Assembly: GCF_040126305.1 (NCBI RefSeq)
Contig: NZ_CP149510.1
Coordinates: 3,731,001 to 3,795,000, forward strand
Direction: 5' to 3'
Source of the DNA: Pararhizobium sp. A13
GTDB lineage: Bacteria > Pseudomonadota > Alphaproteobacteria > Rhizobiales > Rhizobiaceae
DNA length: 64,000 bases
This document shows, piece after piece, positions 19,724 to 28,592 of the stretch. The notes under the pieces were generated by a model. The model was not told the origin of the DNA and searched no databases. It saw only the letters and a program-made list of their open reading frames with translations. Numbering within the stretch: the first letter of the stretch is position 1; each line of letters opens with the position of its first letter. The position numbers and the translations under genes were made by a program.

Positions 19724-21184
19724 TCATTGACCTCCCAATGCTTTTCTCAACTCGGCATGGTCGGAGAAAGGCAGGGTAACGGAGCCGATCGTCTGCCCCT
19801 CCTCGTGCCCCTTGCCGGCGACGATCAGCGTATCGCCGGATTTCAACATAGTGACGGCAGCCTTGATCGCTTCCGCCCGGTCGCCGATTTCGGTCGCGCC
19901 CTTGGCAGCCGCCATGATCTCGCTGCGAATGATTTCGGGGACTTCCGAGCGCGGATTGTCGTCGGTGACGATCACCACGTCGGCAAGTCGCGTCGCGATC
20001 TCGCCCATGATCGGACGCTTGCCCTTGTCGCGATCACCGCCGCAGCCGAAGACCACGATGATGCGGCCGGTCGTGAACGGACGCACGGATGTCAGAACGT
20101 TTTCCAGCGCATCCGGCTTGTGGGCATAATCGACGTAGGCGAGCGCACCGTCCTTGGTATGGCCGACCAGTTCGAGACGGCCCGAAGCGCCTTGAAGCTT
20201 TTCGAGCGCCGCCATCGCCGCTTTGGCGCTGACGCCGGTGGCCATGGCAAGGCCAGCCGCGACGAGTGCATTGGAAATCTGGAAGTCGCCGGCCAGCGGT
20301 ACGTGCACGTCGAAAATCTCATCGCCGACATGAACCTCGGCGATCTGCTTGTGACGGAAATGCTCGACGCGCTTGAGGCTCAGATAATCGCCCCTGCGTC
20401 CGACGGTCAGCACCTCCTGACCGGTAGCTCTGGCTGCAGCGATCGCCTGTGCCGACCAGGCGTCGTCGGCGAAGATCACCGCCGGCGATCCCTTCGGCAA
20501 CAGACGCTCGAACAGCCGCATCTTGGCAGCCATATAGTCCTCGACGGTCGGGTGGTAATCCATGTGATCACGACCGAGATTCGTAAAACCGGCGGCGGCA
20601 AGGCGGACGCCGTCTAGCCGGCTCTGGTCGAGCCCGTGGCTGGAGGCCTCCATGGCCGCGTGGGTGACGCCGGCATTGGCCAGTTCCGCGAGCAGCTTGT
20701 GCAGCGAAACCGGATCCGGTGTCGTCAGCGAGCCATAATCGTTGCGACCGGGCGCGATGACGCCCGTCGTCCCGATCATCGCTGCCGCACGGCCGGAATG
20801 TGCCCAGATCTGGCGGGTGAACGAGGCGACCGACGTCTTTCCGGCCGTACCGGTGACGGCCACCATCGTCTGCGGCTGACGTCCGTAGAAATTCGCGGCT
20901 GCGAGCGCAAGCACGCGGCGGGGCGCCGACGCGGCAAAAACCGGTGTTGACGCATCGTTCGAGAGTTTAGCGCCTGCGACCACGGCGGCGGCGCCGCGCG
21001 CAATTGCGTCATCGATGAAGGCCTTGCCGTCCGCCTTGCTTCCCGAAAGCGCCACGAACAGCGCGCCGGGAACGACCTGCCGGCTATCCGCAGTGATGGC
21101 GGCAATGTCGATATCGCCGGCGGCGGCGTTCAACTGCGCGGCAATTTCCGGGAAATCCTTCCCGATCAGGTCTTTGATCTTCAT
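19724..21184 (-). CDS. murE: UDP-MurNAc-L-Ala-D-Glu--meso-diaminopimelate ligase MurE
   Basis: MurE adds the third stem-peptide residue in the cytoplasm. The 486-residue protein has the P-loop [17 protein letters not shown], the [15 protein letters not shown] motif, [20 protein letters not shown], and [20 protein letters not shown]. The [11 protein letters not shown] sequence contains the DNPR motif that marks selection of meso-diaminopimelate rather than lysine, as expected for a Gram-negative. It lies 63 bases downstream of ftsI and one base before murF. Confidence 0.97.
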   Translation of the reverse strand: MKIKDLIGKDFPEIAAQLNAAAGDIDIAAITADSRQVVPGALFVALSGSKADGKAFIDDAIARGAAAVVAGAKLSNDASTPVFAASAPRRVLALAAANFYGRQPQTMVAVTGTAGKTSVASFTRQIWAHSGRAAAMIGTTGVIAPGRNDYGSLTTPDPVSLHKLLAELANAGVTHAAMEASSHGLDQSRLDGVRLAAAGFTNLGRDHMDYHPTVEDYMAAKMRLFERLLPKGSPAVIFADDAWSAQAIAAARATGQEVLTVGRRGDYLSLKRVEHFRHKQIAEVHVGDEIFDVHVPLAGDFQISNALVAAGLAMATGVSAKAAMAALEKLQGASGRLELVGHTKDGALAYVDYAHKPDALENVLTSVRPFTTGRIIVVFGCGGDRDKGKRPIMGEIATRLADVVIVTDDNPRSEVPEIIRSEIMAAAKGATEIGDRAEAIKAAVTMLKSGDTLIVAGKGHEEGQTIGSVTLPFSDHAELRKALGGQ

Positions 21185-21247
21185 GGATGCACTTTTCAGT
21201 TATACCGACCCGCCGGGCGGCGAATCCTCCAGATTGTCATTCCATGG

Positions 21248-22993
21248 TCAATAAGACACAAGCAAGGCAGAACCGTCTTCGCCGAACTTCGGCTCCACGC
21301 CAAGAAGTGGCGCAGAGCGGCTGATGATGTCGTGCACCATCGGAGCTGCCGTATTGCCTGCAAGTGCTGCGCCATTGCCCTTGTCGGTTTTTGGTTCGTC
21401 GATGAAGGTCAGGACCACGTAGCGCGGATTGTCGATCGGGAAGCCGGCCAGAAAAGCGTTGAAATTGGCGGCGCTCGAATAACGGCCGTTCACGACCTTA
21501 TCTGCGGTCCCGGTCTTGCCGCCGACATTGTAGCCCGGCACGCGCGCATTCTTGCCAGAGCCGTTGATGGCATTCCAGCGGAACAGGAAGCGCATATCGT
21601 CGCTGGTCGACTTTTTGATGACAGTCGTCGAGGCAGCCTCAGCCTCCTCCGCCGTGCGCGGCAGGAAGGTCGGTTCGATGAGGTGTCCGCCGTTCAACAG
21701 GGCGGCACCGGCCACTGCCGTCTGCAAAGGCGTCGTGGAGACGCCGTGACCAAAGGAGATGGTGATCGAGTTGATCTTCTTCCATTCGCGCGGCTGGCTC
21801 GGCATCTTCACTTCAGGCAGTTCCGTCTGCATCTTTGAAAGCAGGCCCATCCGGGTCAGGAACTCCTTGTGACCGGCGATGCCAACGATATCGGCCATCT
21901 TGGCCGTCCCGATATTGGATGAATACTGGAAGATCTCCGGCACGGTCAGAACACGATGCTTGCCGTGGAAATCCTTGATGGTGAAACCGCCAATACGAAT
22001 CGGGAAGCGCGCATCGAAGCTGTCCTTCAATGTCACCTTGCCGGAATCGAGCGCCATCGCGGTCGTAAACGACTTGAAGGTCGACCCCATCTCGAACGTG
22101 CCGTTCGACATGCGGTTCATCCAGCCTTCCTTGGCGCCATCGGCGGGCTTGTTCGGATCATAGTCGGGATAGGACACCATCGCGAGAATTTCGCCGGTCT
22201 TCACGTCCATCACCACGCCGCCTGCGGCTAGCGACTTGAACTTTCCCATGGCATCGACGACGACATCGCGCAGGATGTTCTGTACACGCAGGTCGATTGA
22301 GAGCTTGACCGGCTCGAGTTTCGCATCGCTCGTCATGCCGATGGCGGCAAGATCGGCCAGTCCTTGGTTGTCGATCCAGCGTTCCATACCGGCGATGCCG
22401 CGATTGTCTACGTTGACGTGACCGACGACATGAGACGCGGTGGCGCCGCCCGGATAGAAGCGGCGCTTCTCCGGCCGGAAGCCGATGCCGGGAATCCCGA
22501 GCGCCAGGATTTCACTCTGCTGCTTCGGCGTCAGCTGTCGACGCAGCCACTGGAACCGCGATTTGGATTTCAGCTTGTTGTAGATATCCGCGACATTGAG
22601 ATTGGGCAGGACAGTCGACAATTGTTCGACTGCCTCGTCTGCATCGACGATCTTGTGCGGCTCGGCATAGAGCGAGACCGTGCGAATGTCGGTTGCGAGG
22701 ATTTCGCCGTTACGGTCCAGAATATCGGGGCGCGAGGCCATCAGATTGTCGGCGCGACCGATGCTGGAAACCGTGTCGGGCTTGGCCAGCCCGTATTGCA
22801 CGAGGCGGCCGCCGATCACGCAATAGACCGCGGTGAAGCTGATGATGACGATCGCAACACGGCTACGCGCCTGGCTGCTGCTCTTCTTGCGGGTTCCTTC
22901 GAACGGCATTCCGATATCGCCGGGATGATTGTTGCCGCCGGCGGAGAAATGGGCCTTGCTCTTGACGACCATGATGCGGGACAGAAAAGACAT
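21248..22993 (-). CDS. ftsI: Septal peptidoglycan transpeptidase FtsI (PBP3)
   Basis: This class B penicillin-binding protein of 581 residues cross-links septal peptidoglycan with FtsW. A single N-terminal membrane segment (VAIVIISFTAVYCVIGGRLV) is followed by the PBP dimerisation region with RPDILDRNGEILATDI. The transpeptidase domain carries all three active-site motifs: STFK in FEMGSTFKSFTTAMAL, SSN in FQYSSNIGTAKMA, and KTG in VGGKTGTADKVV. Its ATG overlaps the last base of the ftsL stop, so translation is coupled to ftsL. Confidence 0.97.
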   Translation of the reverse strand: MSFLSRIMVVKSKAHFSAGGNNHPGDIGMPFEGTRKKSSSQARSRVAIVIISFTAVYCVIGGRLVQYGLAKPDTVSSIGRADNLMASRPDILDRNGEILATDIRTVSLYAEPHKIVDADEAVEQLSTVLPNLNVADIYNKLKSKSRFQWLRRQLTPKQQSEILALGIPGIGFRPEKRRFYPGGATASHVVGHVNVDNRGIAGMERWIDNQGLADLAAIGMTSDAKLEPVKLSIDLRVQNILRDVVVDAMGKFKSLAAGGVVMDVKTGEILAMVSYPDYDPNKPADGAKEGWMNRMSNGTFEMGSTFKSFTTAMALDSGKVTLKDSFDARFPIRIGGFTIKDFHGKHRVLTVPEIFQYSSNIGTAKMADIVGIAGHKEFLTRMGLLSKMQTELPEVKMPSQPREWKKINSITISFGHGVSTTPLQTAVAGAALLNGGHLIEPTFLPRTAEEAEAASTTVIKKSTSDDMRFLFRWNAINGSGKNARVPGYNVGGKTGTADKVVNGRYSSAANFNAFLAGFPIDNPRYVVLTFIDEPKTDKGNGAALAGNTAAPMVHDIISRSAPLLGVEPKFGEDGSALLVSY

Positions 22994-23391
22994 CAGCGTG
23001 CCACCGAACCTGTTGCAATATTATCCGTCTTCGCTAGCGGCTTTTTCGACTTGCCCTTGGCCATGCCCATCACTTCGAGGACATCCTCCGGCGGCGGCAG
23101 ATCGGCCTTGAGCATCGGCAACTCTTCCGGGCGCGCGAGCTGGGTCGAGACGGTGGGCGCGAGCTGCAGATCCTGCTGGTAGACGGTGACGAGCTTTTCG
23201 AGGCGATTGGGCTGGGTGAGCAGTGCCCAGTCGGCGCGCAGAAGGTCGATCGTATCTTCCTCGAGCTTTATCTCGGCCTCCAGCTTGCGCACTTCTTCCA
23301 GCTTGTTTTCCGCCCGGTGCTTGATCGTGTAGGTGACCGTCGCTGCGGCCGTCATGACGACGATCAGGACAATGTCAAAGGTGCGCAACAT
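22993..23391 (-). CDS. ftsL: Cell division protein FtsL-like
   Basis: This is a 132-residue bitopic protein with a short N-terminus, one membrane segment (FDIVLIVVMTAAATVTYTI) and a heptad-rich coiled coil (RAENKLEEVRKLEAEIKLEEDTIDLLRADWALLTQPNRLEKL). The architecture and the position between rsmH and ftsI identify FtsL, which forms the FtsQLB divisome subcomplex. Sequence conservation in this family is weak, so the call rests largely on position and topology. It begins three bases after the rsmH stop. Confidence 0.9.
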   Translation of the reverse strand: MLRTFDIVLIVVMTAAATVTYTIKHRAENKLEEVRKLEAEIKLEEDTIDLLRADWALLTQPNRLEKLVTVYQQDLQLAPTVSTQLARPEELPMLKADLPPPEDVLEVMGMAKGKSKKPLAKTDNIATGSVAR

Positions 23392-23394
23392 GTC

Positions 23395-24420
23395 TCAGCC
23401 CCCAATCTTTCCAAGGCTCGCAAGGTTCGGCAAATCGAAGATGGACAGATCATCTGCCTGAGGCGGGGCATCAGTGCGGGCGCCGACCCGCATCTTGGCG
23501 GACCGGGCGCGCGGATTGCGAGACGCTTCTTCTTCACTGGCCGCCACCATAGATTTGCCAACTGGTGCGAAAGTTGCCGCACGCTCATGCACCAGCGGCA
23601 GGTGACGCGAACCGGAGGCCTTGCCGGCGCGATCCTGGAAGAATTTCTTGACGATCCGATCTTCCAGCGAATGGAAGGTGACAACGCTCAATCGCCCGCC
23701 GGGCTTCAGCACGCGCTCGGCGGCAAACAGCGCCCGGGCAAGTTCGCCCAGCTCGTCGTTGACGAAGATGCGAAGCGCCTGGAAGACACGCGTGGCGGGA
23801 TGAATCTTGTCCTTGGCCTTGCGCGGCGTGACGATCTCGATCAGCCCCGCAAGGTCGCGTGTCGTCACGAAAGGCTCTTCGAGACGACGCTTTTCGATGG
23901 CGCGGGCGATGCGGCCAGACTGCGGCTCCTCGCCAAGGAATCCAAAGATGCGGGTAAGATCGGACACTTTTGCCCGATTGACGACGTCGGCGGCGGAAAC
24001 GCCATCCGACGACATGCGCATGTCGAGCGGGCCGCGCCTCTGAAAGGAGAAGCCACGCTCGGCCTCGTCGATCTGCATCGAGGAAACGCCGATATCCAGC
24101 ACGACGCCGTCAAGTCCGCCCTCAGGGGCATAGTGCGCAAGGTTGGAGAAACGCGAATGCACCAGGGTGAGATGGCCTTTGCTGGCGGCGACCAGCGACT
24201 GCCCGGCTTGAATGGCCGCCGGATCGCGATCAAGCGCAATCACATCGACACCGGACGCCAGAATGGCCGAGGTATAGCCGCCGGCACCAAAGGTGCCATC
24301 AAGGATGATCTTACCGGGGGCGAGATCGAGGCTCGCAAGAACCTCTGGGAGAAGAACCGGAATATGACGGACCGGTCCGCCATCGGCATCGGGTAAACCT
24401 TCGCCTTGATCCGCCATCAT
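23395..24420 (-). CDS. rsmH: 16S rRNA (cytosine-1402-N4)-methyltransferase RsmH (MraW)
   Basis: RsmH is the AdoMet-dependent enzyme that N4-methylates C1402 in the ribosomal P site. The product has 341 residues. Diagnostic motifs are [14 protein letters not shown] at the N-terminus, [16 protein letters not shown] (AdoMet motif I), [45 protein letters not shown] and [17 protein letters not shown]. The reading frame stays open far upstream through mraZ, but the real start is one of the two adjacent ATG codons at 24415-24420, 14 bases after the mraZ stop and preceded by GGAG. Confidence 0.97.
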   Translation of the reverse strand: MMADQGEGLPDADGGPVRHIPVLLPEVLASLDLAPGKIILDGTFGAGGYTSAILASGVDVIALDRDPAAIQAGQSLVAASKGHLTLVHSRFSNLAHYAPEGGLDGVVLDIGVSSMQIDEAERGFSFQRRGPLDMRMSSDGVSAADVVNRAKVSDLTRIFGFLGEEPQSGRIARAIEKRRLEEPFVTTRDLAGLIEIVTPRKAKDKIHPATRVFQALRIFVNDELGELARALFAAERVLKPGGRLSVVTFHSLEDRIVKKFFQDRAGKASGSRHLPLVHERAATFAPVGKSMVAASEEEASRNPRARSAKMRVGARTDAPPQADDLSIFDLPNLASLGKIGG

Positions 24421-24434
24421 TCCGCTTCTCCACT

Positions 24435-24875
24435 CTAGTCCGAACGCTGACCTCGCAACCTGCGTTCTTCCCGCGCCGCCGCTTGGCGTTCCAGAAACAC
24501 CTGCGGCGCCCACAACTGAAAATGATCCGCTCGCCCCACGAAGGTGACTTCCGTGGTTATTCCGGTGAAGTCGCGGATGAAATCCGTAACCATCAATCGG
24601 CCTTCCTGGTCGAGCTTCATGAAGACCCCGCCCCCATGAATCAGGAGCGACATCTGATTGGCCTGCGGCGAAAACGGATCCTCGCCGCCGATTTGCCTTT
24701 CGAAACGGTCCAGCAATTCCGCACCGCCGGCGCTGATAGCCGGAAAGACGAAATCCTGAAAGCAATAAAGCTCCCGAATATCGAGCGCCGACAGAACGGA
24801 GCGAAACATCGAGGGAACGGAAACCCGCCCCTTTGCATCGATCCGGTTCGTCGCATGCGATAGGAAGCGGTTCAT
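24435..24875 (-). CDS. mraZ: Transcriptional regulator MraZ
   Basis: MraZ is the first gene of the dcw cluster. In E. coli it is a DNA-binding repressor of its own promoter. The 146-residue product has two AbrB-like SpoVT/MraZ repeats: the first with the motif [16 protein letters not shown] near the N-terminus, the second as [19 protein letters not shown] start at [13 protein letters not shown]; the frame remains open upstream but that part is not conserved in character. The C-terminus ends in a basic, Arg-rich segment. A cluster of GGG triplets spaced 8-10 bases lies 36-55 bases upstream. Confidence 0.96.
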   Translation of the reverse strand: MNRFLSHATNRIDAKGRVSVPSMFRSVLSALDIRELYCFQDFVFPAISAGGAELLDRFERQIGGEDPFSPQANQMSLLIHGGGVFMKLDQEGRLMVTDFIRDFTGITTEVTFVGRADHFQLWAPQVFLERQAAAREERRLRGQRSD

Positions 24876-24904
24876 GACGCGATACTGCCGTTTCCGGTAA
24901 ACGC

Positions 24905-24933
24905 GCAAGCCCCAACAACCCGCGCACACCCTC
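24905..24933 (-). promoter_or_regulatory. Candidate MraZ operator repeats
   Basis: On the minus strand GGG triplets occur as AGGGT, CGGGT and TGGGG (complement CCC at 24929-24931, 24919-24921 and 24911-24913), spaced about 10 and 8 bases. E. coli MraZ binds TGGGN repeats with a 10-base period just upstream of mraZ. The resemblance in position and pattern is suggestive but the repeats are imperfect. Confidence 0.35.
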
Positions 24934-25012
24934 AAAACAAGACACAACACTCCACCAGCGGGCGACATGCCCGTTCGAAAACCCTCCGAAGGGAGGTCGC
25001 GAAACTTGCAGT

Positions 25013-25186
25013 GAATCGGCCTGAATCAGCCCGCGTATTGTGCATGAATGGGATAACATGGGACCATATGGGCGTCAATGGGATCTGCTCTATTTCAGCA
25101 CGCGTCGTAAGCAAATATTGATAGTCCGTTAAGTTTAACAAATGGTTACGACTGGCCCCTCAAGACTTTGGATTCACTGTCGAATC
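25013..25186. promoter_or_regulatory. Candidate CtrA site and GANTC pairs upstream of mraZ
   Basis: GANTC sites occur in two pairs: 25013-25017 with 25023-25027, and 25171-25175 with 25182-25186. Between them, TTAA (25135-25138), seven bases, TTAC (25146-25149) differs from the CtrA consensus TTAA-N7-TTAA by one base. The same combination is seen upstream of ddlB. Function is inferred. Confidence 0.4.
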
Positions 25187-25296
25187 CTCCTCCGGTAAAA
25201 TTATTACTTTAAATATTAGAAATATTTAAAAATAATAATCATTCAAGCGGATACACGATTTTGAAATCGCGCTGCCGGGATCAAAGACGAGGAGAA

Positions 25297-25702
25297 TTTG
25301 CCAGTTGGCCTATAAGCCGGGTTCTGTATGGCTCCGGCTCGAAAGCCGGAACGTGGCAGCCATTCATCTGGGACAACGCTTACGCGCTGCCTCCTGCAAC
25401 CCACCCGGATGACTGGCCCGGAAAAGGCCGGACCGCTTGCGCGGTCCACGTCATCCCTATTCGGTCTTGCTCCCGGTGGGGTTTGCCTTGCCACCCATGT
25501 TGCCATGGGCGCGGTGGGCTCTTACCCCACCCTTTCACCCTTACCTGCCAAAGCAGGCGGTTTCCTCTCTGTGGCACTTTCCCTGGGGTCGCCCCCGCCG
25601 GACGTTATCCGGCACCGTTTTTCCGTGGAGCCCGGACTTTCCTCCCCCCGCAGCCTTTCGGCCCTAGCGGAGAGCGGCTGCCCGGCCAACTGGCAGGCGG
25701 TG
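25297..25702 (-). ncRNA. rnpB: RNase P RNA (bacterial class A)
   Basis: This is the catalytic RNA of ribonuclease P, which trims the 5' ends of pre-tRNAs. On the minus strand the ends pair perfectly to form P1: TGCCAGTTGGCC (25684-25695) with GGCCAACTGGCA (25299-25310). Universal core elements are visible: the GAGGAAAGTCCGGGCTCC block near the 5' end, CAGGGAAAGTGCCACAGAGA (P4/J region), GGTAAGGGTGAAAGGGTG, AGAGCCCACCGCG, and AGAACCCGGCTTATAGGCC near the 3' end. The length of about 400 bases fits class A. It lies upstream of mraZ on the same strand. Exact ends are estimated from P1. Confidence 0.96.
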
Positions 25703-25764
25703 CATAGCCGACGCATCCGCCAATTGCCATAGATAAATATAAATAAGGCATCGCCGCCGTGGTT

Positions 25765-26955
25765 CTACCGGTAGCAGACCGCAAAATCCGTCTCGTATTC
25801 CGGCGCATCCAGTTGGCCGTTCTCGATCAATATCGCTCCGAGCCGCCCGATCTCATCAGAACTCTTTGCCGCCGCGCCATTGCCGCCGGTTAGCACCGCG
25901 ATGCGATCCGATCCGGTAAAGCCTATATGGGGGTAGCCGTGGCGGGTGAAGGTGGTGACGCAAGGGCTCCACTTGAGCGTAGCCGGCGCGAAAGACGGCA
26001 TGGCACGCGACAGCAAGCCTGCCATATGGTCGGCCGCCGCACGATTGGCGTCGCCACGGAACCAGGCGCGCACGTCGCTCTCGTCCGCAAGATTGATGTC
26101 GCTCGGATCACCACCGATCTTGATATAGAACTTGCCGTCCGGGTAGCGGATCGGCGGCAGCAGGTAGTAGCTCTCGTCCTGCTGCGGCGCCACGCCGATC
26201 AGCGAGGGCATGCCGGCAAATCGGGGTAGATCGTCTTCGGCTACTTCGGCAAACAGGACCGTCCGTGCCTTGACGACGAGATCAAGCGGTCGGGCCAATA
26301 ATTGCCTGGAGATCGAAAAGCCGCCGGCGGCAATGAGCACGCGACTGCCGATAAACGAGGCACCCTCCACGGTGCGCACCGCGACTGCTTTCCCGGTCTC
26401 CTCGACAGAGACCACTTCCGAGCGAATGATCGTGACTCCAGCTTTTTCAGCAAGAACTACCTGAGCCCTGACCAGCTCCCGCGGGTTGATATGGCCTGCG
26501 TTCCGGGGTTCGAACACGCCGCCGTAACCAGGCGGAAAACGGAACCAGGGAAATTGATCGGCGAGGTCGTGTTCCCCGACGAATAGCGCATCGACGCCGA
26601 GGCGGTCACGGGCAGAGATGACGTTCTCGAGATAGCTGTCCACACCACCCGGAAGAGGTGCCGCGATCAGGCAACCGGCTTCGCTGTAGAAATCGACGCC
26701 GCTCTCGTTCGCGATCTCGCCATAACGCTCGATGGAACGCCGGGCCAGCAGCGCCCACACTGGATCGGCATCGATCGTGCGGGTAATGCGGCCATTGTCG
26801 TAGTGGCTGCTGAAAACTCCGCCGTGGCTCGACCAGTCTTCCGGCTCGTCCGGCCCGATGAGCGCAATTTTAGCATCGCTGCGGGCCAGATGGCGGGCGG
26901 CGGCTGCGCCCATCATGCCCTTGCCCACAATGATGAAATCAAATGCTCCCGCCAT
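25765..26955 (-). CDS. FAD-dependent oxidoreductase, DAO/SoxA-like
   Basis: This 396-residue protein belongs to the DAO superfamily (glycine/D-amino-acid/sarcosine oxidases). The N-terminus has the dinucleotide-binding motif DFIIVGKGMMGAAAARHLA, and the central region has RVLIAAGGFSISRQLL. The C-terminal substrate domain ends in a GFTGSDRIAVLTGGNGAAAKSSDEIG FAD-contact motif. A GGVFSSHYDNGRITR segment resembles the flavin loop of monomeric sarcosine oxidase-like proteins. The substrate is unknown. I start at MAGAFDFIIVG, with AAGGA eight bases upstream. It stands alone between rnpB and a lytic transglycosylase gene. Confidence 0.85.
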   Translation of the reverse strand: MAGAFDFIIVGKGMMGAAAARHLARSDAKIALIGPDEPEDWSSHGGVFSSHYDNGRITRTIDADPVWALLARRSIERYGEIANESGVDFYSEAGCLIAAPLPGGVDSYLENVISARDRLGVDALFVGEHDLADQFPWFRFPPGYGGVFEPRNAGHINPRELVRAQVVLAEKAGVTIIRSEVVSVEETGKAVAVRTVEGASFIGSRVLIAAGGFSISRQLLARPLDLVVKARTVLFAEVAEDDLPRFAGMPSLIGVAPQQDESYYLLPPIRYPDGKFYIKIGGDPSDINLADESDVRAWFRGDANRAAADHMAGLLSRAMPSFAPATLKWSPCVTTFTRHGYPHIGFTGSDRIAVLTGGNGAAAKSSDEIGRLGAILIENGQLDAPEYETDFAVCYR

Positions 26956-27070
26956 GCTTGCCATCCTTGAAACCGATCTGGCGGAGATAACATGGCATTC
27001 GCCGGCTGGCATTTGCGAACTTGAAAAATGCCGGTACGCAAAACCTTATCCGGCACCCGGACGGGTTAAA

Positions 27071-27598
27071 TTAGTTGATGATGCTCTGGACCTTGCCGCA
27101 ATAGCGGCGCGACACCGGATTCATCTTCGTGGCGCCGTGGCCGGCATTGTAGCGAAGGATCGTGCCGCAGGTGAAACCGCCGGACAGTTCATGCGCCATG
27201 GCAAGATATTTCATACCGAACTTGATGTTGGTCTCGGGATCGAACAGCCCGCCCTTGCCCCCGGTATAACCCATCATCCGCGCCGTCGCCGGTTTGATCT
27301 GCATCAGGCCGATTTCGCCGGCGCTGCCGCGTGCCTTGGGATTGAAGTTGCTTTCCACCTTGACGACCGCATGGGCGAGATCGACCGGAACGCCATACTG
27401 CTTCGCATAGGTCTGGATCAGGCCGCTATAGGCTGAAGTCTCGACAGAGGCGCCCGACGCCGGATAGCCCGTGGTTCTCGTAACTGGCTTGATGGAGGAA
27501 GTGATGGTCTTGTCGATACCCGCGGCATACGACGTTTCAACCCCGGAAAAGAGCATGCAGAAGCATGCCGCAGTCGCAGCAAGATGCGATAGTCTCAT
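27071..27598 (-). CDS. Lytic transglycosylase, SLT domain family 1, exported
   Basis: This is a 175-residue periplasmic muramidase-type enzyme. An N-terminal signal peptide (LAATAACFCMLFSGVETSYAA) is followed by a compact SLT domain. The catalytic Glu is in AVVKVESNFNPKARGSAGEIGLMQIKP, with the ES, GLMQ and later FDPETNIKFGMKYLA and ILRYNAG motifs of the family. It cleaves the MurNAc-GlcNAc bond with formation of 1,6-anhydroMurNAc. A C-terminal CGKVQSIIN with Cys residues suggests a disulfide. No partner gene is obvious. Confidence 0.92.
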   Translation of the reverse strand: MRLSHLAATAACFCMLFSGVETSYAAGIDKTITSSIKPVTRTTGYPASGASVETSAYSGLIQTYAKQYGVPVDLAHAVVKVESNFNPKARGSAGEIGLMQIKPATARMMGYTGGKGGLFDPETNIKFGMKYLAMAHELSGGFTCGTILRYNAGHGATKMNPVSRRYCGKVQSIIN

Positions 27599-27827
27599 TT
27601 AGCTTGAAATCTCCACTTTCGGGCACAGCAGCATGTGGGCGCACCCCGCCCTGCCGTCTTGCATTCCGATCTTCGTGATCAGCAGGAGGAGGCGTTGCAC
27701 CTCGAAATCACCTGCAATTCGGTACGGCTGCAAAAGACCCCGGCATCGTGACGATCATGTGGCAGTGCACAAATTTTGTAACAGGAAGGCTTCAGGCAAT
27801 CTTCAAAAACCGTCCCGGCAAGCCCGT

Positions 27828-28592
27828 TCAGCGGCTGAAATTCGGCAGCGTGGACAAGAGCCTGTGGAGCGTATCGAGGGTCGAAATATCGGCGATGCCG
27901 TCGACCTGGGACTGGCGGAAATGGCGCTGGAAGGCGGCCAACGCACCCTCCGTCTTCTCGCAAAAAATGCCTGTCACTTCAATTCCGTAGCCATAGAGCG
28001 ACAGCATGGTCTGGACCGCTTCGACGGGCTGGCCCTGATCGCCCCTTTGGAAAAATCGTCCGCCACCGATCGGTGCTGGCGGAACCCAGTGCCCGACGCC
28101 CTTCGAATGGAGCCGTTCCCAAGGAAATTTTTCTCCCGGATCCACCTTGCGAATAGGGGCCACATCGCTGTGCGCAAGTACCCTTTCTGGGGCAACCGAC
28201 CACCGCCTGCCACAGTCCCGACACAATTCGGCGACCGCTTCGATCTGCGCCGAGGGAAAATCCGGCAATCCACCAGGGTGGCCGGCATTGGCGATCTCGA
28301 TGCCGATCGAGCGGGAATTGATGTCCGTTTCGCCCTTCCAGATGCTCTTGCCCGCGTGCCACGCGCGACGATCCTCGGCGACGAGCTGATCTACACAGCC
28401 ATCCTCATGGACGAAATAATGGCTCGAAACCTGGCTCTCCTCGCGACAGAGCCAGTCGAGTGCGGCTCGCGCCGTCTCCATGCCGGTATAGTGGAGAACG
28501 ATCATATCCGGTTTCTGCCCGCCCGCCCTTTCGCCATGGTTGGGCGATGGCACGGCGCGCGCGGCCGGGTAGTCACAGACGAAGTGCGTCAT
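27828..28592 (-). CDS. N-acetylmuramoyl-L-alanine amidase (AmpD/AmiD type) with peptidoglycan-binding domain
   Basis: This 254-residue Amidase_2 enzyme cleaves the amide bond between MurNAc and L-Ala. Zinc ligands are visible: His in MIVLHYTGM (residue 34), His in VLAHSDVAPIRKVDPGEKFPWERL together with its Asp, and HYFVHEDG/WHAGKSIWKG in the fold. The C-terminal 70 residues form a peptidoglycan-binding domain (EAVQTMLSLYGYGIEVTGIFCEKTEGALAAFQRHF). No signal peptide is seen, so it may act on recycled anhydromuropeptides in the cytoplasm, as AmpD does. It overlaps the upstream DnaJ-domain gene by four bases, implying co-translation. Confidence 0.93.
   Translation of the reverse strand: MTHFVCDYPAARAVPSPNHGERAGGQKPDMIVLHYTGMETARAALDWLCREESQVSSHYFVHEDGCVDQLVAEDRRAWHAGKSIWKGETDINSRSIGIEIANAGHPGGLPDFPSAQIEAVAELCRDCGRRWSVAPERVLAHSDVAPIRKVDPGEKFPWERLHSKGVGHWVPPAPIGGGRFFQRGDQGQPVEAVQTMLSLYGYGIEVTGIFCEKTEGALAAFQRHFRQSQVDGIADISTLDTLHRLLSTLPNFSR

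Larger units (their letters stand above)
24876..25298 (-). other. Intergenic promoter region upstream of mraZ
   Basis: About 420 non-coding bases lie between mraZ and the RNase P RNA gene. The part from about 25190 to 25250 is very AT-rich. It holds candidate MraZ, CtrA and CcrM (GANTC) elements listed separately. I see no RNA gene or coding frame. Confidence 0.5.

Noticed and set aside
24421..25059. Extension of the rsmH frame upstream through mraZ, giving a 554-residue protein
   Set aside because: The extra part overlaps mraZ in another frame, lacks MraW-like sequence, and a good ATG pair with ribosome site lies just after the mraZ stop.
25254..25270. Inverted repeat near CACGATTTTGAAATCGCG downstream of rnpB
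   Set aside because: Considered as the rnpB terminator, but no T-run follows on the minus strand.
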